64,000 nucleotides of DNA from NCBI GenBank assembly GCA_949775045.1, contig OX459110.1, positions 12,805,741 through 12,869,740 of the forward strand, read 5' to 3'. Shown here one piece after another: positions 44,832 through 55,492 of this stretch. Every line of letters begins with the position of its first letter. Position 1 is the first letter of the stretch. Under the pieces are notes generated by a model. It saw nothing but the letters and a program-made list of their open reading frames with translations, was not told the origin of the DNA and did not search any database. The stretch is from Metridium senile. Taxonomy: Eukaryota > Cnidaria > Anthozoa > Actiniaria > Metridiidae. The position numbers were made by a program, and so were the translations under genes.

Positions 44832-45801
44832 TAAGCCCTTGAACAAAGTAGATGTTGCCTTCGCCTCACCACGTAGTACCACGTCAACAGAAAGTTCAAT
44901 AAGCTCATTCGGCCAAAGCCCAATCAAGGAACAAATGATGGAGAGTATGCGCTTTGTAAGCCCTACCAAAGAACCAGTGATGGAGAACACCCAATACCCA
45001 ATCAAATTAATGGAGAACCCGCGCTTTCTCAGTCAATCAAAAGAACCGATGATGGAGAAGATAGGTAGCCCAGTCAAAGGAATGGAGAACCCACGGGGAC
45101 CGATTCAGTATTCATTCGAACATACCGATCCTTCACACAGTACTGCAGCTTACTACATCAACATGGGAAGTTACACGTCAGCAGGCGCATGCGCAGATGA
45201 TGAAGACCGTTCCCCAGCAGCGACACCAAGAACGAGTATTCTATCCCACATGGCTAAGCACAAGACATCTTGGGTTGAAAACACACTGCAAAACCGCGCC
45301 GTAACAGCACAGCGGTCAAGCCCCATACTAGTCAAAGGCAAAAACCCAAACACTTTTGAAACCCCGTATGAAAAAAGCCAGAAAGCAAAAGATTTTTCTA
45401 CCAAGGGGGTTAGAGACGGGAAAAGATTTGACCTCCTGCCGATATCAAAGTACCTCCAATCTAAACGAGAGGGGTTTGGATCTAGCCAAGAACGTCTACC
45501 TTTAGTTCGCATCAGTTCTGTTCAGAGAGTCCCTATCTTCAACACCCAATCAAGATACTATTCAAACATGAAGAAATCTCGAAGACTTCCAACTACTTTC
45601 TTTGCTCAAAAAGACATGTTCAAACCCCGAGAGAGTCGTAGTCAGCCCACGCGAGGCGAGTCTGCCTTTGTTGAAATAAGAGAACAGTTACCGAGTCTTT
45701 ACAAAAAGCAGTACAATGCACCGGTAGTGAAGATGGGCCGGGATCAAAAATCGTTTGGAATGAGGGACACTGCGACTTTAACACTGCCAACAGTATTTTG
45801 A
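44832..45801 (+). CDS. Terminal exon of an unrecognised protein (about 323 aa seen)
   Basis: After the acceptor CACATGCAG at 44831 the frame is open for about 323 codons to TGA at 45799. There is no start codon near the acceptor, so at least one upstream exon is missing from my model. The protein is basic, Ser/Pro-rich and low in hydrophobics. It has a tandem motif near the N-side (SPTKEPVMEN, SQSKEPMMEK, SPVKGMENPR) and a C-terminal half with KSRRLPTTFFAQKDMFKPRE. Such disordered repeats suit a cytoskeletal or axonemal protein; no family is recognised. It might belong with 40837-41508, but I could not link them. Confidence 0.5.
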
Positions 45802-45813
45802 AAATAGGGTGAA

Positions 45814-46094
45814 ATATACACCCTTTCCGAGAACGTTTGTCACACGTGAAAAGCACGCAAGCTAGTGGCGCAAAGGATCATGGATTAGTTCAGAAACTAA
45901 ATGTGCACTCGGAACGCCTCTCTTGTTGTTTGATAAGTCAAAATGGACATTTCTCAATAACACATTGACAAGTCTAGCAATGAAATCCTTGCGTTCTAAT
46001 GAAGTATACATAAGTAGCCCTTAGTCCCCTGCGCTACTAGCTTGTAGGCTTTTCACTTCACGTATAACAAAGTTTCTCGGAAAGGGTGTGTATT
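45814..46094. mobile_element. 281-bp MITE just after the 45801 stop
   Basis: ATATACACCCTTTCCGAGA pairs with TCTCGGAAAGGGTGTGTATT, and pairing continues (GTGAAAAGC, AAGCTAGTGGCGCA). It starts 13 bp after the stop, so it likely forms the 3' UTR of that gene. 46095-46395 has nothing recognisable. Confidence 0.75.
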
Positions 46095-46497
46095 GCTTGT
46101 TTTCCCAATACAATCTTGAGAACTACTTTCCCGATTTTCAACAAAGAAACTTATTGCTCAAAATTATATTGGAAAATGAATGGCAAAAGTACTTGAATAT
46201 AGCTTTTATCACAGGCTGCATATTGGTTGAAACAACAGGTTTTGTAATCCCTTGCCCTCGCTTTTAGAACATTTGGCCAAATATTTTCGCTCTCATGGGA
46301 ATGAAGATGGCCACCATGCGATAAAAGCCAATTATTGCAACATTAAGTGGACAACAACTAGAAGATTTCCTAAACTTGTTGAACTAAATTTTGATTAGAG
46401 TACAAACATTAAAAGCGTGAAACATAAATAGTACTAAATAGTGATATTTTATGCTAATTCTATTGTTTAATTAGCACTATTTAGTACTAATTAGTAC

Positions 46498-46634
46498 TCG
46501 AGTACAAACACTAAAAGTGTGCAATACTTTGTACTATTTACCACTAAATAGTATTGATTAAACAATAGAGAACAAAAGAATTTGCATAATTTAGCAGTAT
46601 TTATGTTGCACACTTTTAGTGTTTGTACTCTACT
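46498..46634. mobile_element. GAGTACAAACAC MITE, copy 2
   Basis: Same termini as 40093-40237 in inverted overall orientation. It abuts a more diverged relative at 46398-46498 (GAGTACAAACATTAAAAGCG). Confidence 0.8.
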
Positions 46635-47234
46635 TGTTTCACAGGTATAATATTTGTACTCTATCGGCAATCTCCAGCAAATTTGATCAGGATATCTATA
46701 ATAAGTTCTATTTGCATGTATGCTCAGACACAAAGATGGAAAAAATCTCAAGATTTAAAATAATATGAAATTAAAAATAGCTGATATTTTCTCTAATAGC
46801 AAATATTGAAAAATCTTATATTTCTCAAAACATACTTGAATAGATTTTTCCTTGAATGATAATGAATGAGTCAATTGTTTCTTGACCAGTCATGCAAATT
46901 TGGGAAATGTCCATTTAGATTTGTATGGGTATTAGAGTGCATTTAGTCAAACTGTTGAAAAGTTAGATGCTATTAGTAAATTTAGTTGACGTCACCTAAG
47001 ATAGTAACAACCCACCAAAATGACGGCCAAGCAATGCAGGGGGCTCCTCTAATCTCAATCAACAAACATATAGAAGAAAAGTAAGGAATACAATCTTATC
47101 GTTCTCCTCCAGGAAAAAAAACCAAAACAACAGTCTTCACATGATTTCAAATTTATGTGACATCAACTAAAATAATAATTTACTTATCTAATTTAGACGA
47201 CGTGAACTATTCAACGGTTTCACTAAATGCACTC

Positions 47235-47465
47235 AACTATTATAATTTTGATGGAAACTAGCAAGTTAACTAGTATAGGCCAAGTTGGTGTTTATAGAGG
47301 AGCTCCACTATAAACGATAGGTAATATAATGAAATTTGTAACACTGTAAAAAATATTAACTTAACTTTATTGACGTTTCAAGCTTTAGCCCATTTACTCC
47401 GACGAAGGGCTAAAGCTTGAAACATCAGTAAAGTTAAGTCAACATTTTTATGGTATTATAATTTT
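47235..47465. mobile_element. Palindromic member of the GACGTTTC/94-bp repeat family
   Basis: An arm GGAAACTAGCAAGTTAACTA..TGACGTTTCAAGCTTTAGCC is followed, after TTACTCCGACG, by the inverse AGGGCTAAAGCTTGAAACAT..AAGTCAACATTTT. A shared flank (about 40000-40075 and 47155-47235, with GAACTATTCAACGGTTT) suggests the full repeat extends leftwards. Confidence 0.65.
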
Positions 47466-47647
47466 GGGTAGTGTGTTTGTTCAATGTGTACATTGTAGTC
47501 AATCAAAGTAGTTAAAAAAACTGTAAATAATGTAAATAGAAGCGTAGCGGATAGTTTTATATGTGTGGAAGATTGACAAATGAGTTACACAATAAAGATA
47601 GAAGTGTTATTGAAGCAGCTTTATTGTACAGAAATTAATGAACCAAC

Positions 47648-50022
47648 TTAAAACTGGATCATTTGTCCCTGAAAAAAAAAAAAAATGAAAGCTTATTAGA
47701 ATTTGTCTGTTATATTGACTGATTGTCAACATCACCCCTGACATCATTACCCCCGTCATCATTACCACCATCATCATAATCACTGCCATCCCATAATCAC
47801 CACCATCATCATAATGACTACCATCCCATAATCACCACCATCATCATAATCACTGCCATCATCATCATCATAATTATGGCCATCATCATCATTATCACTG
47901 ACAACATCATCATTACCACCACTATTATTACTATTTTAATCAATGTTATCACCAATATCAATATTATCACTACCAAAATTACCATCACTGCCACAACTAT
48001 CATGATCACAAACACCAAAATCATCATTATCAACACAATCTTTACCATCATTTTAGTCATCAATATCATTACCACCTTCATTATTACCACCACCACCACC
48101 ACCATCATCACCATTACCATCATTAAAACCATCATCATCCCTTCCACCATTCCCACAACTATCATGAACTCCAACATCATCATCATAACCATCATCATTA
48201 TAATCATGACAGTGACATTCACCACTACATCAAAACCATCACATTGCTACTTTTACCCTTGTGCTGCCACTACCATACCATAACCAATATCAATAAATAT
48301 GTGTGCAAATCTTACCTTTCGCTTCTTGTCACCACCAAGTTCAAAGTGCTTACATCTTTTCAATGCAACTTGTTTCCTGTACTTGCACTGTGTGCATTCC
48401 ATACGGAGCACAATTTTCTTTGTGGTTTTAGCCTAAACACACAAATACATTAGATATAATCACACATAATAATAATAACTACAGTACTTGTGTGTTCCAT
48501 TATCTTAATGCCCTTACACAAATTGATTAGAGACAGAAAAACAGGTAAAAAAAGATAGATAAACAAATAAATGGGTAATATAGATACAGTGGTACCTCTA
48601 TTAAGCAGTCACCCATTAAGCGGCTAGCCTCTATTAGGCAGCCACAATAAAAAAGTCTCTAATCTTTTGCTGTACCTATTCTATACCTCTATTCAGCGGC
48701 CAACCTCTTTTAAGCGGCCACTTTGGAAAATCCCAAGGGTGACCACTTAAAAGAGGTACCACTGTATATTAAAAACATGTCCCACAATGTTCCCCATCAC
48801 TTAGTACATAATGTACGTAACACATCCCTGTATCCCTGTAACACATGAGTGAAAAATGGACGTAAAGGCAGATTTTCACTATAGCAGCATGTGCACAAAC
48901 AACAAACGCAGACTCAGTTGTGGACTGCTCATTAGCAGCTCTTGTCTTTTTTTACACTTATGAGATAAGCACAATACTGAGTATGCACTTGTTTCGACCA
49001 CCCGAGTAGAAGTCATCTTCAGTATTTTCATTTCCTTACTCTGAAGAAAACTTCCGCTCAGGTTATTGAAACGTCAGGCACCAACAGTCTTTCTCAAGAC
49101 TACACAAACCCAGACAATCACAACACATCAACATAATTAGGATTGTATTTTTGCTCTCTGGCTATTTTGTTATTCAATCAAGGCATTTCAATTTGACAAT
49201 GGAAACTAAATCAATATGGAGATAAATAATATGCAAAACAAATTAACAAAAAACTTGATGATAATTATATCCTAAAATAGTAAATGATTGTACCAGCCTG
49301 GATTGAGATTCAACACATTGAACATTAAGAAAGAGGTTCTCGCTGGTCTCACCCATTAAGACTGGTTTAATCTCCCTCCTTTTAATATCATAACTGTCAT
49401 GACTAATCCACAGCTCACAAGGAACATAGGCTTTAGTTATAGATATGATACAGTAGAAAAGAAGGGCTATGATAGTAAAAGTGTACCATGCAAGATACAT
49501 ACACTTCAAAAATGTTTTTGAAGTAAAGAGTGTTTTATCCACAGTTAAGCACAAGAAGATAAGACTCTTAAGAATATCGTACTATTATTGTTTAGGATGA
49601 ATAACAAGTAAATAATATAACAAATTTACGAAACTTTCACTCTACCTTCTTGTGGAAGATAGGCTTCGTTTGACCACCAAATCCAGCTTGTTTTCGATCG
49701 TAACGACGCTTTCCTACAAGAAATATTTAAACTAAGTAAGACATACGAGAATACATAACCTTGGAGTAAATGAAATGCCTACCTTGGGCGAAAAGACTGG
49801 CTTTGCCTGTCTTATACTGTGTAACCTTATGAACAGTATGTCTCTGGCATTTCGAGCCCTTGCAGTAAGTTCGTCGCTGCTTCGGTACGTTCACCTGAAA
49901 TTCACAATAAAACCATCTTAGCATAGCTCAATAGTTTCTCTATCGGTATAGCTATCATTTAAGTCATTTAGAATAACGATGACCGAGGATTGAGACAGAT
50001 TTTGCGAGTTTTAACTCACCAT
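47648..50022 (-). CDS. RPL36A: 60S ribosomal protein eL42 (RPL36A/L44e), 5 exons, 106 aa
   Basis: Exons are 50022-50020 (ATG only), 49894-49783, 49713-49646, 48432-48316 and 47668-47648. The start codon is the whole coding part of exon 1, as in many ribosomal-protein genes. The 106-aa product reads [66 protein letters not shown] and ends GGDKKRKGQMIQF. It has the zinc-binding cysteine pairs of eL42, located near the ribosomal E site. AATAAA (47625-47620) follows. Intron 4 carries a large ATC microsatellite; intron 3 carries a pogo-like MITE and other repeats. Confidence 0.97.
47735..48240. repeat. ATC/ATT microsatellite in RPL36A intron 4
   Basis: About 500 bp of degenerate CATCATCAT, ATTACCACC and ATCACTGCC units. 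Long open frames on both strands are low-complexity artefacts. Confidence 0.92.
48597..48764. mobile_element. Pogo/Tc1-like MITE, CAGTGGTACCTCT ends
   Basis: CAGTGGTACCTCTATTAAGC is mirrored by CTTAAAAGAGGTACCACTG, with TA on both sides. The interior has AAGCGGCCA and CTATACCTCTATTCAGCGG. It is 168 bp, non-autonomous, in RPL36A intron 3. Confidence 0.85.
48985..49137. repeat. Dispersed repeat with GAAACGTCA motif
   Basis: It contains AACTTCCGCTCAGGTTATTG, AAACGTCAGGC and CTTTCTCAAGACTACACAAA. This resembles a repeat I recall as frequent in anthozoan genomes (not verified). It follows a worn copy of the CACACTAGCGACATAAG element (48870-48985). Confidence 0.5.
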
Positions 50023-50152
50023 TTTGTTCCTCTTGGAGAGCGAAGGGAAGAGAGAGAACGTTCGTACCCAGATCCCTTCTAAGCGCGGTGATTCTCAAAA
50101 CGAGGCTGAAAACAGTTGTTAAACTTTCCATTTGTTTCGAACACGAGCCAAA
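50023..50152. promoter_or_regulatory. 130-bp divergent promoter, RPL36A and BTB-Kelch gene
   Basis: The start codons at 50022 (minus) and 50153 (plus) are 130 bp apart. On the RPL36A strand a pyrimidine-rich stretch (CTCTCTCTTCCCTTCGCTCTC, i.e. about 50038-50062) resembles the 5' TOP element of translation-machinery genes. No TATA box was seen. Confidence 0.65.
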
Positions 50153-51976
50153 ATGGATGATGTACTTGATTCAATTATGAAGGAATACGACACAAATGAA
50201 AGCAAGGAAGAAGTTGAAGATGTGGCTCCTTTACTTTACTGTAATAATCTTATGAATCTAATGAATGAACGCCGGATGAAGAGTTCGCTTTGTGATGTGA
50301 ATTTGGTAGTTGAAGATCACTTTTCATTCCCAGCTCACAAAATAGTGTTATCTGCTGGCAGCCAGTTTTTCAACGGTCTATTTAACTCAGAAATGAAAGA
50401 AAAACACCTACAGAAGATAGCTTTGAAGGAAGTGAGAGGCCCCGAAATGGAGAATATTCTAGAGTATATTTACACGGGGAAGACTGACGTGAATGTAGAC
50501 AATGCACGCGAGCTGGTCAGAGTCTCAAGTTATTTTCTTGTTGATGGGCTCAAAGAAGATGCAAGTTCATTCATTTGTTCGTTACTGAGTTTAGAAAACT
50601 GCCTTGAAACTAGGGAATTCGCCGAAAAATACGACTGTCGTTCTTTGGAAGAAAAATGTAAGGAGTTTATCAGAAACAATTTTATGGAAATCATTGAGGA
50701 AGAAGAGTTTTATAATCTTGAATTTGAGAATGTGGAAGAATTTATTGCCAATGAATCTACAGTAGTATATAGAGAAGAGTCAATGTTTGAGACTGTGAAG
50801 AAATGGGTTATGAAATTTGCCGCTACCAGAAAGAAACATTTCAAAAGTCTCTTCTGCCATATTCGACTTCAACACATATCAAAGAAGTACCTGAATACTG
50901 TCATTCTAAAAGATGAGCTTGTCACTGGAAACATGTCTTGTATGCAGTTTGTGTTGCAAAGCTTGAGTATGATGGATTCCCTCCCTCCATTATTAAAACC
51001 ACGGACAGCTATCGATGAGCATACCGACACCATAGTCATATGTGGAGGGTTTGATGCAGTTAACACACCAACAATATCAGCAATGTGTTTTGTTCCTTCA
51101 CTTGGAGAGATAGATTCATGGAGAATGCTTGCCCCACTGTCGTCAGCTCGCTACGGAAGCAGCTCCGCTTTCTGTGGTGGCTTTTTGTACTCCATTGGAG
51201 GATGGGAACCCTCAAGAGAATCGGATGGGCCCCCAGACGAGGCAGTGAAGACAGTTGAAAGGTACGATCCAACAACAAATACCTGGTTAAACGTGTCCCC
51301 ACTCCCTAATGAGCCAGAAAGATGGGTGACAGCAGCATCTCTAGATGATAAAATTTATGTGTTGTGTACAAGTAATACTCTCGTTAGTTATGACCCTAGT
51401 CAAAATACATGGGATTGTGTTCCGTCTACACCGTCAAGCGAGAATGAAATCCATGGTGCATGCCTTGTTGCTTGTTCCAGTTACCTGTACATTATCGGAG
51501 GGTTAGATGCTAATAATGTTGTCATGAGTAGACTCCTGAAGTTTGACCCAGAGGTCTTAGAGTGGTCTCTGCTCCCACCAATGAATGTCCAACGCTACCT
51601 TGCATCCGCTGTAACTAAAAGAAATAAAATATACATAATTGGTGGTCTCAAGGAATATGAATGTGATGCTTTGGGATGTGCACTCGGAAGTTGTGAAGTC
51701 TATGACATTGACAAGGAAGTATGGGAAATGCTGCCGAAGCTTCAATGTCCACGATATTCTGCTGGGATAGCATGTGTATGGGATGATATTTTTATTTTCG
51801 GAGGTGAGCACCAAGGCGAGACACAAGACAATGTTGAACACTATGATGAAGAGAAAGGACAGTGGGAGGTGGTCACTCGTATGCCATTGCGTAGTTACTT
51901 CAGTTGTCAATGGGTTAGAATGCCTGTCAGTTATAAAGCGCTGGACATTATAACGCCTGAATCGTTTGATTTATAA
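50153..51976 (+). CDS. BTB-BACK-Kelch protein, intronless (607 aa)
   Basis: The ATG at 50153 (AAAATGG context) is preferred over upstream near-cognate codons. Domains in order: BTB (about 35-140; LCDVNLVVEDHFSFPAHKIV, then SSYFLVDGLKE), BACK (about 145-250; LENCLETREFAEKYDC), and Kelch repeats (about 290-595; ICGG, YSIGGWE, YIIGGL twice, FIFGGE with conserved Tyr/Trp spacing), about six blades. KLHL proteins are CUL3 substrate adaptors. Which KLHL this is cannot be said from memory. The lack of introns suggests retroposition or intron loss. AATAAA follows at 52009, 33 bp past the stop. Confidence 0.93.
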   Translation: MDDVLDSIMKEYDTNESKEEVEDVAPLLYCNNLMNLMNERRMKSSLCDVNLVVEDHFSFPAHKIVLSAGSQFFNGLFNSEMKEKHLQKIALKEVRGPEMENILEYIYTGKTDVNVDNARELVRVSSYFLVDGLKEDASSFICSLLSLENCLETREFAEKYDCRSLEEKCKEFIRNNFMEIIEEEEFYNLEFENVEEFIANESTVVYREESMFETVKKWVMKFAATRKKHFKSLFCHIRLQHISKKYLNTVILKDELVTGNMSCMQFVLQSLSMMDSLPPLLKPRTAIDEHTDTIVICGGFDAVNTPTISAMCFVPSLGEIDSWRMLAPLSSARYGSSSAFCGGFLYSIGGWEPSRESDGPPDEAVKTVERYDPTTNTWLNVSPLPNEPERWVTAASLDDKIYVLCTSNTLVSYDPSQNTWDCVPSTPSSENEIHGACLVACSSYLYIIGGLDANNVVMSRLLKFDPEVLEWSLLPPMNVQRYLASAVTKRNKIYIIGGLKEYECDALGCALGSCEVYDIDKEVWEMLPKLQCPRYSAGIACVWDDIFIFGGEHQGETQDNVEHYDEEKGQWEVVTRMPLRSYFSCQWVRMPVSYKALDIITPESFDL

Positions 51977-52008
51977 GTAGCTAGAGTCATTTTCAATCTG
52001 TGAAACAG

Positions 52009-52014
52009 AATAAA
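52009..52014 (+). terminator. Poly(A) signal of the BTB-Kelch gene
   Basis: AATAAA in CAGAATAAACTAC, 33 bp downstream of the stop codon, implies a very short 3' UTR. Confidence 0.6.
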
Positions 52015-52261
52015 CTACATGCCATCTGGGCGATCACTCTAGCTTCAAATGAGACATGATGTCTTTGTTCCTAGAAACGCCTGGGACCTGACCCTCCAAT
52101 TTGAGGACCAAGACAACGAAAAAAGAACCGTTTGCATTTTTAGACTTGGGTTTTCCGTACGTACATGGAAGCCCGAGTAATTAGTAACATAATTTAAGGT
52201 TTTCACCTATAAAAGTTTAAATAATGTGTATACTCCATCTATCATGGTAAAATAGCTTAGT

Positions 52262-52430
52262 GTTATATATAGAGGATATTACATAGGCGCACGGAGATAT
52301 GAATTTTATCTTCGAGTGTTGATAAGATATCCCACGAGTGAGCGCAGCAAATGAGTGGGATATCTTTTCAACACGAGAAGATAAAATTCATATCTCCAAG
52401 GGCACATGTAATGTACGTTCTGTTTATTAT
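52262..52430. mobile_element. Hairpin element, GAGATATGAATTTTATCTTC type
   Basis: GGAGATATGAATTTTATCTT pairs with AAGATAAAATTCATATCTCC around GATATCCCAC..GTGGGATATC. It is about 170 bp and noncoding. Sequence to 52750 contains a further GATATCA-rich palindromic stretch (52490-52570). Confidence 0.75.
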
Positions 52431-52754
52431 ATAACAGATTGAAGAAAAAAATATATATAATTATTATATTTTGAAAGTTCATTGGTTGAGAGTGATATCA
52501 CACATGTGCGATATCAATGATATCTTCATGACTAGGATAGGCTTTTTATCTAGTTGATATCACTCGGTATACCACTATATGTTATATAATAAGAATTAAT
52601 ATGAAATGCACCATGCTGTACATATATATATAGTCAGATTAGAGTGGTTTTCAATAACCTGTATTCTTATTATCAAAGTATTTTATTGGTAAGAGTGTAA
52701 TAGCCAGATTAGAATGGTTGTTATAATATTGATAAGTAATGTTTAATAAGTTTT

Positions 52755-52840
52755 ACGAGCAGGAGTGTTTTATCAGGATTTAAAACCACGCCGCGAAGCC
52801 AAGTGGTTTTAAACCTGATAAAACACGACCTGCGAGAACG
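52755..52840. mobile_element. Hairpin element, GTGTTTTATCAGG type
   Basis: AGTGTTTTATCAGGATTTAA pairs with TTAAACCTGATAAAACACGA. Related to 34790-34870, and followed like it by a TCACGGCTACGATTTCTTTT block (compare 33239-33260). Confidence 0.65.
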
Positions 52841-53187
52841 ACTTCACAAACTCCAACCTATATTTTGTGTTTTTGTAAAAAAAATCAAGGATTTGTGAAA
52901 GTTTATTAGAGAAAATTAAGGTTAAAGTTTATGTAAATTAGGGTGAATCTATAACTTCAGTTAAAACACTCGTCACGGCTACGATTTCTTTTGAAAATTT
53001 CTCATGAATTATTAATGAGTTTTTGAAGTAAGTGTAATAGTCAGATCATAGCCATGTATATCTAACAAATTTAAACATGCATAAATGTATTAGAGTTTTA
53101 TAGTAATGTTGATGTATGGTATATACCTGTGCGAAACATAACTAACTACAAATTAAAAGGTTCATGAATAATAATATTTAAACATAG

Positions 53188-53333
53188 AGTACAAACACTA
53201 AAAGTGTGCAACATTAATACCACAAAATACTGCTAAATTATGCAAATTCTTTTGTTCTCTATTGTTTAATCAACACTATTTATTGTTAAATAGTACAAAG
53301 TATTGCACACTTTTAGTGTTTGTACTCTATTGG
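53188..53333. mobile_element. GAGTACAAACAC MITE, copy 3
   Basis: Termini and interior closely match 40093-40237. TA flanks the element on both sides. Confidence 0.85.
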
Positions 53334-53492
53334 TAATTTTTAATAGATATATAATATAAAACAATGTAAAGACTATAATAGTTTATTAATGTAATCAGAA
53401 TTAATTTATATTGTGTTACATAATTGTGTAATTAAGCATTAATATATTCTCAGTGGTGATTTAGAGTGCTCACTAAACAAGTGGAACAAATA

Positions 53493-53637
53493 GAGTGAAT
53501 TAAGACATTTAACCTGTGAAACAAAATTAAATAGTGGAGGTGTAATAGTCAAATAGACACAAAAGAAAACAATGGAATTAGAGACTGCTAAGGTGTATCA
53601 GTCTAATATCTATTTCACAGGTTAAATGACTTCACTC
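53493..53637. mobile_element. TA-flanked MITE with GAGTGAATTAAGACATTTAA end
   Basis: GAGTGAA..AAGACATTTAACCTGTGAAA is mirrored by TTTCACAGGTTAAATGACTTC..CACTC (shown in parts). TA is present at 53491 and 53638. A relative at about 54364-54730 carries a nested insertion. Confidence 0.75.
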
Positions 53638-53679
53638 TACACTGTAGTCAAATTAGTACTATTATAAAACATTTATTTA

Positions 53680-53935
53680 GGGACTTGTCAGAAATTAGCA
53701 GGGGGGGAGGGGCGAGTGGAAACTGGGGGAGGATCATCACTTTTTAAGAACCTAAAAAGGGAGGGTCACAAAATAATAAACCACCAAAAATGAGGATTGT
53801 GCAAAAGAAGACACTGTGACATAGGGTAGGGTCAAGATATTATGATCCTTTACTTTGAGAGGGTCATGAAATTTTCATCACTTCATTTCAAAACTCCACC
53901 CCCCCCTCCCCCCCTGCTAATTTCTGACAAGTCCC
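53680..53935. mobile_element. Harbinger-like MITE, GGGACTTGTCAG ends
   Basis: GGGACTTGTCAGAAATTAGC is exactly mirrored by GCTAATTTCTGACAAGTCCC. TTA flanks both sides (53677-53679 and 53936-53938). G/C-tract-rich interior, 256 bp, no ORF. Confidence 0.85.
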
Positions 53936-54020
53936 TTAGTGCTAATCAAACAATAGCATAGCAAACAAATAATTTAGTTTAAATTAGAACTATTTAGAAC
54001 AAACAACTGTTCATGTGTAT

Positions 54021-54162
54021 AGAGTGATTTTCATGACCGTGAAAGGATAGGCAAACTAATAGTTAATAATAAACACTAAACCCATTGTGTTTTTTTTTGT
54101 TCTTTATCAACTACCTCAAACTAAGTGGTCTATTTTCTTGCACGGTCATATGAAAATCACTC
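54021..54162. mobile_element. GAGTGATTTTCA MITE, 142 bp
   Basis: GAGTGATTTTCATGACCGTG is mirrored by CACGGTCATATGAAAATCAC..TC, with TA on both sides. Its tips resemble those at 43647-43790 and 54494-54673. Confidence 0.82.
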
Positions 54163-54363
54163 TAACGCAATCATGCTATCATGAGATATAGTACAACTTG
54201 TGTAAAAGATTGTAATCAGTGCATGCCATGGTAATCCAATAAATCAGTATTGTCTAATATAATAATTGTACGGTTTTGCACAAGTCAGAGGATTTATCAA
54301 AAACACTATCAATTACAATCTAGAGCATAATAGAGTGCAAACAGTAGAGACGGAGCGAATAGT

Positions 54364-54730
54364 AGAGAGAAGACATTTAACCTGTGAAACAAAATTAAAT
54401 AGACAAGGTGTAATAGTCAAATAGACACAAAAGAAAAACAATGGAGTTATAGACTGCTAAGGTGTATTAGTCTAATATCTATTCCACTGGTTAGAGTGGT
54501 TTTCATTAACCCGTGAAACAAAGTGTAATAGGGAAAGAGTAATAAAGTGTATTAATGTGTAATAGTACTATTGAACAAATGATTATAAAACACAAAGTTA
54601 AAGTTAAAGTGTAATAAAGTGTAATAAAGCATATTACGCTAAAGTGTGTTTCACGGGTTAATGAAAACCACTCTAGACTGCTAAGGTGTATTAGTCTAAT
54701 ATCTGTTCCACTGGTTAAATGACTGCACTC
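54364..54730. mobile_element. Host MITE interrupted by a nested GAGTGG element
   Basis: The outer sequence matches 53493-53637. It contains the intact element 54494-54673, followed by a repeat of the 40-odd bp that precede the insertion (GACTGCTAAGGTGTATTAGT). Confidence 0.65.
54494..54673. mobile_element. GAGTGGTTTTCA MITE, 180 bp, nested
   Basis: GAGTGGTTTTCATTAACCCG is mirrored by CGGGTTAATGAAAACCACTC. TA flanks (54492-54493 and 54674-54675). A truncated near-identical copy lies in DERA intron 1. 54731-55490 holds only AT-rich sequence with no feature. Confidence 0.85.
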
Positions 54731-55492
54731 TTTTTCCATGAAACATTAAATTTTGTAAACTCTAAATAGTATAATTTTTGCTAATTCTATTGTTTATTGT
54801 AGCACTATTTTGTAATATCTAGTATTTGTATATCACTGGTGTATTGTTTGTACTCTATATAAGTAAGATACAAATGAGTAAATTTTAATAGTATAAAATA
54901 GCGCTAATTAACCAATCGACTGCAGGTCACCACTACTTCTTGCACGCTATGTTTTTTGCTGAATAATAACAAGGCAGATGACTGATACGAATTCTCACTA
55001 AGAACTTTCATAGATATATGCAGCAACGTTTTCCAAAAATGCTTCTTAAAATCAAAGTAAATAACATTCTTATAAATAAGAAACTTGAACGGCATACAAT
55101 AATTAACAATTTGTTTATCCAATTATATTGTACAAATAGTGTACTTCAAAAGGCTTGAAAAATAAAAACAGAAAACTGGTTTTCAAGTATATATTTTTCT
55201 CATCTTTTGCTGCTGGTGCTAATCTTCTAACATCTTATGACTCATAGCTAAGCTAGGAGAGTTCAGGTACATAGTATATCTGTGATACATTAGTAAATAC
55301 TAAATAATACACTTTTTGCTCATTCAATTTTCTATGTAATTTAGCACTTTTTTGTACAATTTAGAATTTGTATTTCACAGATATATATTAATTGCACTCT
55401 ACTCGTAAGTGCAAAATAATGCACATTTATTTAAGCATTTATTCTTTTAATTAATAATTATAATAACAATAATCATAATAGTTGATTCATTG

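Noticed and set aside
45171..45512. 113-aa minus-strand frame
   Set aside because: Antisense to the longer plus-strand exon 44832-45801; no start or splice support.
47818..48283. Met/Val- and Ile/Thr-rich frames on both strands
   Set aside because: ATC-type microsatellite inside RPL36A intron 4.
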